A stretch of 64,000 nucleotides of DNA from an uncultured Clostridia bacterium (GTDB lineage: Bacteria; Bacillota; Clostridia; Oscillospirales; Acutalibacteraceae), in contig CAMEBF010000001.1 of the NCBI GenBank assembly GCA_945912145.1, forward strand, positions 248,001 to 312,000, read 5' to 3'. The position numbers and the translations under genes were made by a program. Under the pieces are notes generated by a model that ran no database searches, was not told the origin of the DNA, and worked only from the letters and a program-made list of their open reading frames with translations. This document shows, in pieces, positions 49,915 through 58,831 of the stretch (position 1 is its first letter; every line of letters begins with the position of its first letter).

Positions 49915-52464
49915 ATGAAATTATTGGTTCTCGACGGCAACAGCATTCTCAACCGCGCTTTTTACGGAATTAAACTGCTCTCGACAAAGGACGGTCGTTT
50001 TACAAACGGTATCTTCGGCTTTCTGAATATTCTTTTTTCACTCAGGGAAAATTATACGCCCGATGCTGTCGCGATTGCGTTCGATGTCAAAGCCCCGACA
50101 TTCCGGCACAAAATGTACGATGCTTATAAGGGGAACCGCAAAGGAATGCCGGAGGAGCTTGCGCAGCAGATGCCCGTACTCAAAGACCTTCTTCGTTCGC
50201 TTGGTTATACGCTGATTGAATGTGAAGGGTGGGAGGCGGACGACGTCATCGGTACGCTTGCCAAACATTGTGCAGACGGCGATACCTGTTATATCGCGAC
50301 GGGAGACCGCGACTCTTTACAGCTTGTTGACAGCAAAGTCAGCGTTCTGTTGGCGGCTCCCAGAGGCGGCAAAACCGAGACGGTCGTCTATGATACAGAA
50401 AAAATCATAGCAGATAAAGGCGTCGAGCCGCTTCGGCTGATCGACGTCAAAGCCCTGATGGGGGATGCCTCCGACAACATTCCCGGCGTTGCGGGAATCG
50501 GAGAGAAGACCGCGACAGATCTGATTCAGAAGTACGGTTCTGTTGATTATATTTACGAGCATTTCGATGAGCTTGAATTGACAAAATCTGTCCGTACCAA
50601 GCTTGCCGCCGGGAAAGACATGGCCTATCTGAGCCGTGAACTCGGCACGATCCGGACGGACGCGCCTGTCAATACAGAGTATGCCGCCTATGTTCCCGGC
50701 AAAACGGACGAACAAACAGCAAAATCCATTCTGACCGATCTCGAAATGGTGAAATTCATTGAAAAGCTCGGACTCAAAGACGTTGTCGTCACGAACTCCT
50801 CGGTTTCCTGCATTGAGGTCAACGAAACGAGCCTCTCTGCAGAAGAAATCATTCGACAGGTTCAGAATGAAAAATGCTGCTATTTTCTTGCTGATCCGGC
50901 ATTTGAGACGGCTTATGTCAGTCTGGGGCAAACCGTGGTAAAAACAGCTTTTACGGCATTGACAGACATTCTGGCTGACTCTTCTGTCGGAAAATATACT
51001 GCCGACTGCAAGTCGCTTTATTCTTATGCCATTCGATATGGTCTTTCCGTAAGGAATGTTGCTTTCGATACGCTTTTGGCCGGTTATCTGCTCAATCCCA
51101 ATTCCTCCGATTATTCGATCGGCACGCTTGCCGATTCATACAGAGTTTCGGTACAGTTGGAAACAGACGATGCGCTGATGCGGGATACGGCGTTGCTGCG
51201 TCCGCTCTGTGGAAAATTAGCGGATGCTATCCGGAACAATGGGGAAGAGATGCTTCTGAGCGATGTTGAAATTCCGCTGTCCGAAGTCCTGTCTTCCATG
51301 GAAAAATGCGGTTTCAAGGTGGATTTTTCCGGGATTCATGAGTACGGTCTGATGCTCGAAAAACGCGTGAACGAACTGATCGATTCAATTTACGGCTATG
51401 CGGGAGAGGAATTTAACATCAATTCGCCGAAACAGCTCGGCGTGATTCTGTTTGAAAAGCTGCATCTTCCCGTGAAGAAAAAAACAAAGACCGGCTATTC
51501 GACCAATGCCGAAGTCCTGGAGAGTCTTGTTGATGAACACCCGATCATTTCGGCAATTCTCGAATATCGCACCGTCCAGAAGCTGAAATCGACCTATTGC
51601 GACGGACTGCTGAAAGTCGTGACCGAAGACGGACGGATCCATTCCACGTTCCAGCAAACAGAAACGAGAACCGGCAGACTTTCCTCAACGGAGCCGAATC
51701 TGCAGAATATCCCCGTCCGGCAGGAACTCGGCAGAGAACTCAGAAAATTCTTTATTGCCGATGAGGGAAAGGTTCTGATCGACGCCGACTATTCGCAGAT
51801 TGAACTTCGGGTTTTAGCGGCGGTCGCAGACGATCAGAATATGATCAAAGCGTTCGGGGATGGCGATGACATCCATGCCATCACGGCCTCCGAGGTCTTC
51901 AATATGCCGCTTTCGATGGTCACACCGCTGATGCGAAGCCGCGCAAAAGCGGTCAATTTCGGTATTGTGTACGGCATCGGCGCCTTTTCGCTCAGCAAAG
52001 ACATCGACGTTCCCGTCTATGAGGCCAAGCGATATATCAATAATTACTTAACCCATTATGCCGGTGTCGCACGTTATATGGACGACGTCGTCAGCAAGGC
52101 CAAAGAGGATGGTTATGTGACGACGCTGTTCAACCGCCGACGCTACCTGCCGGAGCTGAACGCCTCCAATGCCATTCAGCGGGCCTTCGGCGAACGTGTT
52201 GCGAAAAATATGCCGATTCAGGGAACGGCGGCCGATATTATCAAGATTGCGATGGTCAAGGTATACAAGCGTTTGCAGGACGAAAAGATGGAAACAAAGC
52301 TCATTATGCAGGTGCACGATGAACTGATTCTCGAAGCGCCGGAAAATGAAGCGGAAAAAGCACTTGCGATTCTGCAGGAAGAGATGGAAAACGCCGTTCA
52401 TCTGAGTGTTCCGATGTCCGTGGATGCGCATATCGGCAAGACATGGTATGAAGCAAAGGGATAA
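49915..52464 (+). CDS. polA: DNA polymerase I
   Basis: 849 residues. The N-terminal 5'-3' exonuclease domain (about 1-290) has LDGNSILNRAFYG, WEADDVIGTLAK and TGDRDSLQL. A degenerate 3'-5' exonuclease domain lacks the DxE catalytic motif, as is usual in Firmicutes. The C-terminal polymerase has DADYSQIELRVLA (motif A), RSRAKAVNFGIVYGIG (B) and MQVHDELILE (C). It acts in Okazaki-fragment and repair synthesis. The next gene starts four bases after its stop, making an operon with the phosphatase-RimI fusion and tsaD. Confidence 0.97.
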   Translation: MKLLVLDGNSILNRAFYGIKLLSTKDGRFTNGIFGFLNILFSLRENYTPDAVAIAFDVKAPTFRHKMYDAYKGNRKGMPEELAQQMPVLKDLLRSLGYTLIECEGWEADDVIGTLAKHCADGDTCYIATGDRDSLQLVDSKVSVLLAAPRGGKTETVVYDTEKIIADKGVEPLRLIDVKALMGDASDNIPGVAGIGEKTATDLIQKYGSVDYIYEHFDELELTKSVRTKLAAGKDMAYLSRELGTIRTDAPVNTEYAAYVPGKTDEQTAKSILTDLEMVKFIEKLGLKDVVVTNSSVSCIEVNETSLSAEEIIRQVQNEKCCYFLADPAFETAYVSLGQTVVKTAFTALTDILADSSVGKYTADCKSLYSYAIRYGLSVRNVAFDTLLAGYLLNPNSSDYSIGTLADSYRVSVQLETDDALMRDTALLRPLCGKLADAIRNNGEEMLLSDVEIPLSEVLSSMEKCGFKVDFSGIHEYGLMLEKRVNELIDSIYGYAGEEFNINSPKQLGVILFEKLHLPVKKKTKTGYSTNAEVLESLVDEHPIISAILEYRTVQKLKSTYCDGLLKVVTEDGRIHSTFQQTETRTGRLSSTEPNLQNIPVRQELGRELRKFFIADEGKVLIDADYSQIELRVLAAVADDQNMIKAFGDGDDIHAITASEVFNMPLSMVTPLMRSRAKAVNFGIVYGIGAFSLSKDIDVPVYEAKRYINNYLTHYAGVARYMDDVVSKAKEDGYVTTLFNRRRYLPELNASNAIQRAFGERVAKNMPIQGTAADIIKIAMVKVYKRLQDEKMETKLIMQVHDELILEAPENEAEKALAILQEEMENAVHLSVPMSVDAHIGKTWYEAKG

Positions 52465-52467
52465 GGA

Positions 52468-53349
52468 ATGAATCTGATTTTTGTATGTACAGGCAACACC
52501 TGCCGCAGTCCGATGGCGGAAGGCCTCTTCCGCGCGAAAACAGCGGATTTCGCGGAATATTGTTCGGTGACAAGCTGCGGCTTGTGCGCCATGGCAGGCG
52601 ACCCGGTCAGCGAGAACGCCGTCAAGGCGTTAGCGAAACGCGGTATCGATATCACGCGGCATCGGGCAAGAGTTCTCACGCCGTACCACATAGAAGAAGC
52701 GGACAAAATCATCTGCCTGTCGCGTTCTCATTATGACGCACTACTGCCGGTTGCAGAGAGTGAAAAGCTGCTATTGCTCGGAAACGGGATTCCCGATCCG
52801 TACGGCGGTAATGAAACGGTGTATGAGCATTGCGCCGATGCGATCGACCGTGAGCTCGATAGGCTCCTCGCTTCTGATGTGTTTCTTTCGATTGAAGTGA
52901 TGACGGCGGATGATATTCCCGAAGTCAGCCGAATCGAACAGGAAAATTTTTCCGAACCGTGGAGCGAACACGCTTTTACGGAACAAATTGAAAAAAACTA
53001 CGGAGTGAATTTTACCGCGAAATACCTCGGCAAGCCGATCGGCTATCTATGCACAGATATGATCTGCGGAGAAATCGACATTGGTAAAATCGCGGTCGAT
53101 GAAAAATTCCGCCGACGCGGCGCGGCTGACCGCCTGATGCAGAAGCTCCTGCTTTACGCCGAAGAAAACGGCGTGGAGTCGCTGACACTTGAAGTCCGCG
53201 TTAGCAACAAGCCGGCGCAAGCACTCTATCGGAAATACGGTTTTGAAACGGTGGGAGAGCGTAAGAACTTCTATCGCGAGCCGACGGAAAATGCCTACAT
53301 TATGACGAAATTGAAAAATGGTGATGCAGATGAAAATACTGGGAATTGA
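52468..53349 (+). CDS. Fusion of low-molecular-weight protein tyrosine phosphatase with a RimI-type N-acetyltransferase
   Basis: 293 residues. Residues 1-136 are an LMW phosphatase: the P-loop VCTGNTCRSPMAEGLF (C7, R13) and the general-acid DPYGG (about 109-113). Residues 140-285 are a GNAT domain: SIEVMTADDIPEVSRIEQENFSEPWSE, IDIGKIAVDEKFRRRGAADRLM (acetyl-CoA loop RRRGAA) and LEVRVSNKPAQALYRKYGFETVGERKNFY, as in RimI, which acetylates ribosomal protein S18. Both halves retain their catalytic motifs in one continuous frame. It overlaps tsaD by 20 bases. RimI next to tsaD is common; the N-terminal phosphatase fusion is not. Confidence 0.85.
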   Translation: MNLIFVCTGNTCRSPMAEGLFRAKTADFAEYCSVTSCGLCAMAGDPVSENAVKALAKRGIDITRHRARVLTPYHIEEADKIICLSRSHYDALLPVAESEKLLLLGNGIPDPYGGNETVYEHCADAIDRELDRLLASDVFLSIEVMTADDIPEVSRIEQENFSEPWSEHAFTEQIEKNYGVNFTAKYLGKPIGYLCTDMICGEIDIGKIAVDEKFRRRGAADRLMQKLLLYAEENGVESLTLEVRVSNKPAQALYRKYGFETVGERKNFYREPTENAYIMTKLKNGDADENTGN

Positions 53350-54349
53350 ATCCTCTTGTGATGAAACAGCGGCGGCTGTTGTTGAAGACGGCCGCATTGT
53401 CCTGTCTGACGTTATTTCAACGCAAGTAGAGGAACATAAGATTTACGGCGGCGTTGTGCCGGAGATCGCTTCGAGACGGCATACGGAAAATATATCTCAG
53501 GTGGTCGAAAAAGCTCTTTCGGACGCCGGCTGCGGCTATGATGACATTGACGCGATCGCCGTGACCTATGCGCCGGGCCTTATCGGCGCGCTTCTTGTCG
53601 GGGTGAATTTTGCAAAGGGTCTTGCCTTTTCGACCGGAAAACCGTTGGTTCCCGTTCATCATCTGCGTTCGCATATTGCGGCGAATTATCTTTCACACCC
53701 CGATTTAGAGCCTCCGTTTTTGGCGCTGGTGGTTTCCGGCGGTCACAGCCATATCATACAGGTCAAAAGCTATGCGGAGTTTGAAATTATCGGCCGAACC
53801 CGGGACGACGCGGCAGGCGAGTGTCTCGATAAAGCGGCTCGCGCTATGGGTGTTCCGTATCCCGGCGGGAAAAATCTGGACAGTCTTGCCGCAAACGGGA
53901 ATCCGGACGCGTATCATTTTCCGCATCCGCGTGTTGACGGTGCTCCGCTTGATTTCAGTTTTTCGGGTCTGAAAACTTCCGTGATCAATATCATTCATAA
54001 TGCGTCGCAAAAGGGTGAAACTATTGATGTTGCCGATCTGGGCGCGTCGTACATTGCGGCGGTTGTGAATTGTTTAACGACCAATCTGATGAATGCGGCA
54101 GAAATGACGGGAACTGAAAAAATCGTTATCGCAGGCGGCGTTTCCGCGAACTCTGTTCTGCGCCGTGAGCTGCAAAAGCTTTGCCGTCAAAAGAAGTTTC
54201 AGCTCTTTATGCCGTCTCTTCGCTGGTGCGGCGATAACGCAGCGATGGTCGGCTCTCAGGGATATTATGAGTATTTATCCGGGAATCTTGCAAAAGAAAA
54301 TCTCAACGCAATTGCATCTTTGGGTATTGACAAAATTTGCGTTTTGTGA
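53330..54349 (+). CDS. tsaD: tRNA threonylcarbamoyladenosine biosynthesis protein TsaD
   Basis: A 339-residue ASKHA-fold enzyme that transfers the threonylcarbamoyl group to A37 of ANN-reading tRNAs. Seen are GIESSCDETAAAVV (4-17), the metal HHLRSHIAANY (about 107-117), SGGHSHI, the GGVSANSVLR loop and DNAAMVG. It needs TsaB, TsaC and TsaE; none is in the window. The start at 53330 has GGTGAT upstream and overlaps the end of the fusion gene. Its product's substrate role links to mtaB at 25832. Confidence 0.96.
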   Translation: MKILGIESSCDETAAAVVEDGRIVLSDVISTQVEEHKIYGGVVPEIASRRHTENISQVVEKALSDAGCGYDDIDAIAVTYAPGLIGALLVGVNFAKGLAFSTGKPLVPVHHLRSHIAANYLSHPDLEPPFLALVVSGGHSHIIQVKSYAEFEIIGRTRDDAAGECLDKAARAMGVPYPGGKNLDSLAANGNPDAYHFPHPRVDGAPLDFSFSGLKTSVINIIHNASQKGETIDVADLGASYIAAVVNCLTTNLMNAAEMTGTEKIVIAGGVSANSVLRRELQKLCRQKKFQLFMPSLRWCGDNAAMVGSQGYYEYLSGNLAKENLNAIASLGIDKICVL

Positions 54350-54461
54350 TATATTAGATTTGATTTTGATATTTTTTTAACAGATAAAAAATATTCAATA
54401 AATCGCGCTGCTCGGCGCAAAAATAATTTGGTAATATTTCCAAAAAAGGAGAGAAGAATAA

Positions 54462-56240
54462 ATGGAACTTACGACAAATAAGTCCATCCTTGACTGGATC
54501 AAGGAGAAAGTTGAGCTGGTAAAGCCCGATAAAATCGTCTGGATTGACGGCTCAAAAGAACAGATTGACGAACTTCGCGCTGAGGCTGTCGCCACCGGCG
54601 AAATGGTCAAGCTGAATGAAGAGCTTCTTCCCGAATGCTATCTTCACAGAACCAAGAAAAACGACGTAGCCCGCGTTGAGGACAGAACCTTAATCTGCAC
54701 CCCGACCGAAGAGGAAGCCGGTCCTACCAACCATTGGATGGAGCCCTCCAAGTGCTACGAGATGCTTTACGATATCGCAAAAGACAGCTACAAAGGCAGA
54801 ACAATGTATGTCATCCCGTATTCGATGGGTCCTGTAGGCTCTCCGTTCTCGAAGATCGGTATTGAGCTGACCGATTCGATTTATGTTGTTCTGAATATGT
54901 CCATCATGACGAGAGTCGGCAAAAAGGTTCTTGACGTTCTCGGCGACAGCAACGATTGGGTTCGCGGACTTCACTGCAAATGCGACGTTGACGCTGACAA
55001 ACGCTGGATCTGCCAGTTCCCGCAGGACAACACGATCATCTCCGTTAACTCCGCTTACGGTGGCAATGTTCTGCTCGGCAAAAAGTGCTTTGCTCTTCGT
55101 ATCGCCTCCTATCAGGGCTGGAAAGAGGGTTGGCAGGCTGAGCATATGCTGATTCTCGGTGTTGAAAATCCGCAGGGCGAAGTCAAATATATCTGCGCGG
55201 CATTCCCGTCCGCCTGCGGCAAGACGAATCTCGCTATGCTGATTCCTCCCGAGAGCTATCAGAAAGCCGGTTACAAAGTTTGGTGTGTCGGCGACGATAT
55301 TTCCTGGATTCGCAAAGGTCCCGACGGCAGACTTTACGCCATCAACCCCGAAAACGGTTTCTTCGGCGTGGCTCCCGGTACAAATATGAAATCCAATCCC
55401 AACGCCCTGATGTCAACGAAGAAAGGCACGATTTTCACCAACGTTGCCCTGAATCTCGACAACAACACGGTCTGGTGGGAAGGTCTTGACAAGAATCCGC
55501 CCGAAAACGCGATCGACTGGCTCGGCAATCCCTGGAACGGTAAGACTTCTACCGAAAAGGGCGCGCATCCCAACTCAAGATTTACCGCTCCCACGGTCAA
55601 CTGTCCGTGCCTGAGCAGCGAATTTGAGAATCCGCAGGGCGTACCCATCTCCGCGTTCGTATTCGGCGGCAGACGCGCAAAGCTTGCTCCTCTGGTTTAT
55701 CAGGCAAAGAGCTGGAACAACGGCGTATTTGTCGGTTCCATCATGGCTTCCGAGACAACGGCAGCCGCTGCCGGCGCAGTCGGTGTTGTCCGTCGTGACC
55801 CGATGGCAATGCTTCCGTTCTGCGGCTACAACATGGCGGATTACTGGCAGCATTGGATTGACATCGGTGCCGGTCTTGATCCCGATAAGGCGCCCAAGTT
55901 CTTCAACGTCAACTGGTTCCGTAAGGACGACGAAGGCAATTTCCTGTGGCCCGGTTTCGGCGACAATCTCCGTGTCCTCGAGTGGATTCTCAAGAGATGT
56001 GAGGGGAAGGTCGATGCGAAAGAAACCGCTATCGGTTACGTTCCCTATGCCGACGACATCAATCTTGAGGGTATCGAGGATGAAGTCAGCAAAGAGACGC
56101 TTCAGAGCATCCTCGAAGTTGATAAAGACCTCTGGAAAGACGAGACAAAGGGTATTGAAGAGTTCTATGCCAAATTCGGTGATAAGCTTCCCGCAGATTT
56201 GCAGGCTGAGCTTGACACGCTGAAAGCAAACCTTCAGTAA
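54462..56240 (+). CDS. pckG: Phosphoenolpyruvate carboxykinase (GTP)
   Basis: 592 residues. The GTP-type PEPCK P-loop AAFPSACGKTNLAML (about 245-259), the GDDISWI metal motif, and FVGSIMASETTAAAAG are clear, and PNCR-like PNSRFTAPTVNCPC matches. It interconverts oxaloacetate and PEP with GTP/GDP. In anaerobes it may run anaplerotically, fixing CO2 onto PEP. AAGGAGAG precedes the ATG, and the 112-base leader is AT-rich without clear structure. A strong terminator follows. Confidence 0.95.
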   Translation: MELTTNKSILDWIKEKVELVKPDKIVWIDGSKEQIDELRAEAVATGEMVKLNEELLPECYLHRTKKNDVARVEDRTLICTPTEEEAGPTNHWMEPSKCYEMLYDIAKDSYKGRTMYVIPYSMGPVGSPFSKIGIELTDSIYVVLNMSIMTRVGKKVLDVLGDSNDWVRGLHCKCDVDADKRWICQFPQDNTIISVNSAYGGNVLLGKKCFALRIASYQGWKEGWQAEHMLILGVENPQGEVKYICAAFPSACGKTNLAMLIPPESYQKAGYKVWCVGDDISWIRKGPDGRLYAINPENGFFGVAPGTNMKSNPNALMSTKKGTIFTNVALNLDNNTVWWEGLDKNPPENAIDWLGNPWNGKTSTEKGAHPNSRFTAPTVNCPCLSSEFENPQGVPISAFVFGGRRAKLAPLVYQAKSWNNGVFVGSIMASETTAAAAGAVGVVRRDPMAMLPFCGYNMADYWQHWIDIGAGLDPDKAPKFFNVNWFRKDDEGNFLWPGFGDNLRVLEWILKRCEGKVDAKETAIGYVPYADDINLEGIEDEVSKETLQSILEVDKDLWKDETKGIEEFYAKFGDKLPADLQAELDTLKANLQ

Positions 56241-56253
56241 GCAATAAAAATCA

Positions 56254-56282
56254 CGGCATCGGTTTTTCCGGTGCCGTTTTTC
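56254..56282 (+). terminator. Terminator of pckG
   Basis: CGGCATCGG/CCGGTGCCG followed by TTTTTC. Confidence 0.88.
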
Positions 56283-56311
56283 TATGAAAGAAACCCGCCA
56301 AAAGGCGGGCT
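56283..56311 (-). terminator. Terminator of the rex operon
   Basis: On the minus strand GCCCGCC/GGCGGGT, then TTCTTTC. It faces the pckG terminator. Confidence 0.75.
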
Positions 56312-56316
56312 TATTG

Positions 56317-56988
56317 TTATAATTCGTAAATGCCGGAATCGAGCACCACGATTTCTTTATCTTTGAATCGGAAATACTTATTGACAGGTTCCTGAAATTC
56401 CAGATAATCCGACACATCAAGCGTCCGAATATCGATTTTGCGAATCTCACACGAACCGCGGTTGCAGACAAACAGCTCTTCGCCGCAGCAGGTGACGGAG
56501 ATCGGCATATTGAACGCCGTATTGTCGTCGCCGCCGATGCGCATCAAGGTTTTTTGCGCCGCAATCGAATAGCGGATCACGGCGTTTCGCTGAGGCACGA
56601 CGCTCCAGATACAGCTTCCGTCAAAGGCGGCGTCACGAGCCGGTGCGTTGTTATAATACAGATCACCGGTCTTAACGATCCGTCCGGCTTCATCAAAGTA
56701 TCCCATCTCACCGGTCGGATAGATCACAATGGTGTGATGATTCGGCAGCTTTGCCGTCTCACAGGAGATAAAGTCGCCAAGACGAGACGAAACCTGCTCG
56801 TACGCCATGCCGAATTTGTTGAGGAGATACACGCTTTTCGTGACGGTTGTGATCTCGCCGGAAAAAGCGTCAAAGCTGAAAAACGAGACTTTGTTTGTGC
56901 CGTCCGGCATGGCGTCACGCTTGACAAAGATCAGTCCCCGTGCACAAGGAACCATGTCAATGACGTTTACGTTTAAGATTCTTTTCAC
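56317..56988 (-). CDS. Beta-propeller-like protein of unknown function
   Basis: 223 residues. Repeating beta-rich units with NHL/WD-like spacing (LIFVKRD, VSFFSFDAFSGE, GEMGYFDEAGRI, SCIWSVVPQRNAVIRYSI, ELFVCNRGSCEIRKIDIRTLD) suggest a small beta-propeller. No signal peptide or TM segment is seen. The start is GTG at 56988, overlapping rex's stop as GTGA, with GGAGG 7 bases before; a longer ATG frame extends into rex. It is translated together with rex, so may relate to redox control. Function unknown. Confidence 0.72.
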   Translation of the reverse strand: MKRILNVNVIDMVPCARGLIFVKRDAMPDGTNKVSFFSFDAFSGEITTVTKSVYLLNKFGMAYEQVSSRLGDFISCETAKLPNHHTIVIYPTGEMGYFDEAGRIVKTGDLYYNNAPARDAAFDGSCIWSVVPQRNAVIRYSIAAQKTLMRIGGDDNTAFNMPISVTCCGEELFVCNRGSCEIRKIDIRTLDVSDYLEFQEPVNKYFRFKDKEIVVLDSGIYEL

Positions 56989-57629
56989 TTTGCGTCCTCC
57001 GAGTTTGTGATGTTGTAGCAAAGCGTCATCAAGCTGTCATTGAGATGGACATTTTCAACAATGGCGTCCGGAAAATCTTCATTGATATTATAGTGACTGA
57101 AATTCCAGAAACAATGAATGTCACATTCAATCAGCTTTTCCGTCACGTTCTTGCCGGCGTATTCAGGAATGCAGAGAATGGCCGCTGTCGGCTTCATCTG
57201 CGTGCAAAAAGAATCAATGTCGTCAAAAGAACGGACAACCAGGTTGTTGATGCCAAGCCCTGTCAATTTTTCGTCGGAATCAAAAATCCCGACAAGCTGA
57301 AAGCCTTTTTTTGAAAAGTCGAGATGCTGGGCGATCGCACGGCCGAGATTGCCCGCGCCGACCAGAATGATTTTGTAATATTTGTCGATCCCGATAATAC
57401 GCCCGATGTTCTCTTTGAGCTGCGCCACATTATATCCATACCCCTGCTGTCCAAAACCGCCGAAATGGTTGAAATCCTGACGGATCTGGGAAGCCGTCAG
57501 TCCCATTCGTTCGGAAAGCTCACCGGAGGAGATGCGTTCGCATCCTTCGGCCTGGAGCATTCCGAGAAAACGGTAGTAGCGGGGAAGTCTGCCGATTACA
57601 GATTTTGAAATACTATGTTCATCTTTCAT
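56985..57629 (-). CDS. rex: Redox-sensing transcriptional repressor Rex
   Basis: A 214-residue dimeric repressor that senses the NADH/NAD+ ratio. The N-terminal winged helix (RLPRYYRFLGMLQAEG, TASQIRQDFNHFGGFGQQGYGY) binds DNA; the Rossmann domain begins ILVGAGNLGRAI (about 88-99). The C-terminal swapped helix closes the dimer. It normally represses fermentation and respiratory genes. It lies behind acn-icd in the same transcript (25-base gap after icd), and the propeller gene overlaps its stop. Confidence 0.96.
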   Translation of the reverse strand: MKDEHSISKSVIGRLPRYYRFLGMLQAEGCERISSGELSERMGLTASQIRQDFNHFGGFGQQGYGYNVAQLKENIGRIIGIDKYYKIILVGAGNLGRAIAQHLDFSKKGFQLVGIFDSDEKLTGLGINNLVVRSFDDIDSFCTQMKPTAAILCIPEYAGKNVTEKLIECDIHCFWNFSHYNINEDFPDAIVENVHLNDSLMTLCYNITNSEDAK

Positions 57630-57654
57630 AAGTCAGACTCATTTCGGTTCGCGC

Positions 57655-58818
57655 TTAGAGAGAAGCAACGGTGTCCATGACATACTGCCCGAATTCACGG
57701 CAGGTGCAGCCCGTATCACGGCCGGTGATCTGCAGCTTTTTCTCCTTGAACATACAGATGTCAAGCGCCTGTTCGAGCTTGTCGGCTTCCGCCTGCTTGC
57801 CGATATGGGAAAGCAGCATGACTGCGGCACGGAGCATGGAGCAGGGATCGGCATATTGGGCGCGTCCCTCTTTGACCATTCTGGGCGCAGAGCCGTGAAT
57901 CGCCTCAAACATGGCGTATTTTTTGCCGAGGTTTGCGGAACCTGCCGTGCCGACGCCTCCCTGGAATTCGGCTGCTTCGTCCGTGATAATATCTCCGTAG
58001 AGATTCGGCAGAATGAAGACCTTAAAATCGGTGCGACGCTTGGGGTCGATCAGCTTGGCGGTCGTGATGTCGATATACCATTCGTCCGTCGTGATCTCGG
58101 GATAATCCTTGCCGACTTCCTTGCAGATATTCAGGAATTTGCCGTCCGTCGTCTTGATGACATTGGCTTTCTGAATGATGGAAACTCTGTCTTTTTTATT
58201 GCGTCTTGCAAAATCGTACGCAAGCTTTGCGATTCTCTCGCAGCCCTCCGTCGTCGTAACAACAAAGTCAAACGCCAGCTCGTCGTCTACGTTGACGCCT
58301 TTGGAGCCGACAGCGTATGCGCCTTCGGTGTTCTCACGGAAGAAAGTCCAGTCGATGCCCTGATCGGGAACTTTTACGGGACGGACATTCGCGAAAAGGT
58401 CAAGCGCTTTTCGCATGGCGACATTCGCGCTTTCGATATTCGGCAGACCGTCGCCCTGCTGAGGGGTCGTCGTCGGGCCTTTCAGGATAACATCGCAGGC
58501 TTTCAGCTCTTCGAGTACATCGTCGGGAATGGCTTTCATTGCCTTAACGCGGTTTTCAATGGTCAGACCGTCAATATCCTTAAAAATGATCTTGCCGGAC
58601 GCAACGTCATCTTTCAAAAGATATTTCAGGACGGTTGCAGCTTCATGCGTAATGGTGGGGCCGATTCCGTCGCCGCCGCAGACGCCGATGGTGATGTGGT
58701 CAAGCTTGTCGTAATCGACGAAATCCTTGACGGCTTTGATTTTTTCGTTTCTGTCTGCCTGTTCTCTGACAAGTGCTTCAAATTTCGCGACGGCAGCTTT
58801 TATATTTTCTTCAGTCAT
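57655..58818 (-). CDS. icd: Isocitrate dehydrogenase
   Basis: A 387-residue isocitrate/isopropylmalate-family dehydrogenase. GVCGGDGIGPTITHEA (about 45-60), KGPTTTPQQGDGLPNIESANVAMRKALDLFANVRP (substrate residues S/N/R/R), FRENTEGAYA, KANVIK and NLYGDIITDEAAEFQGGVGTAGSANLG support isocitrate over isopropylmalate (serine in the ANVAMR stretch). It is close in length to NAD-type IDH. The start at 58818 follows GAGGTG. It follows acn by 13 bases and would supply 2-oxoglutarate for glutamate. Confidence 0.9.
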   Translation of the reverse strand: MTEENIKAAVAKFEALVREQADRNEKIKAVKDFVDYDKLDHITIGVCGGDGIGPTITHEAATVLKYLLKDDVASGKIIFKDIDGLTIENRVKAMKAIPDDVLEELKACDVILKGPTTTPQQGDGLPNIESANVAMRKALDLFANVRPVKVPDQGIDWTFFRENTEGAYAVGSKGVNVDDELAFDFVVTTTEGCERIAKLAYDFARRNKKDRVSIIQKANVIKTTDGKFLNICKEVGKDYPEITTDEWYIDITTAKLIDPKRRTDFKVFILPNLYGDIITDEAAEFQGGVGTAGSANLGKKYAMFEAIHGSAPRMVKEGRAQYADPCSMLRAAVMLLSHIGKQAEADKLEQALDICMFKEKKLQITGRDTGCTCREFGQYVMDTVASL

Positions 58819-58831
58819 GTTGTTCACCTCA

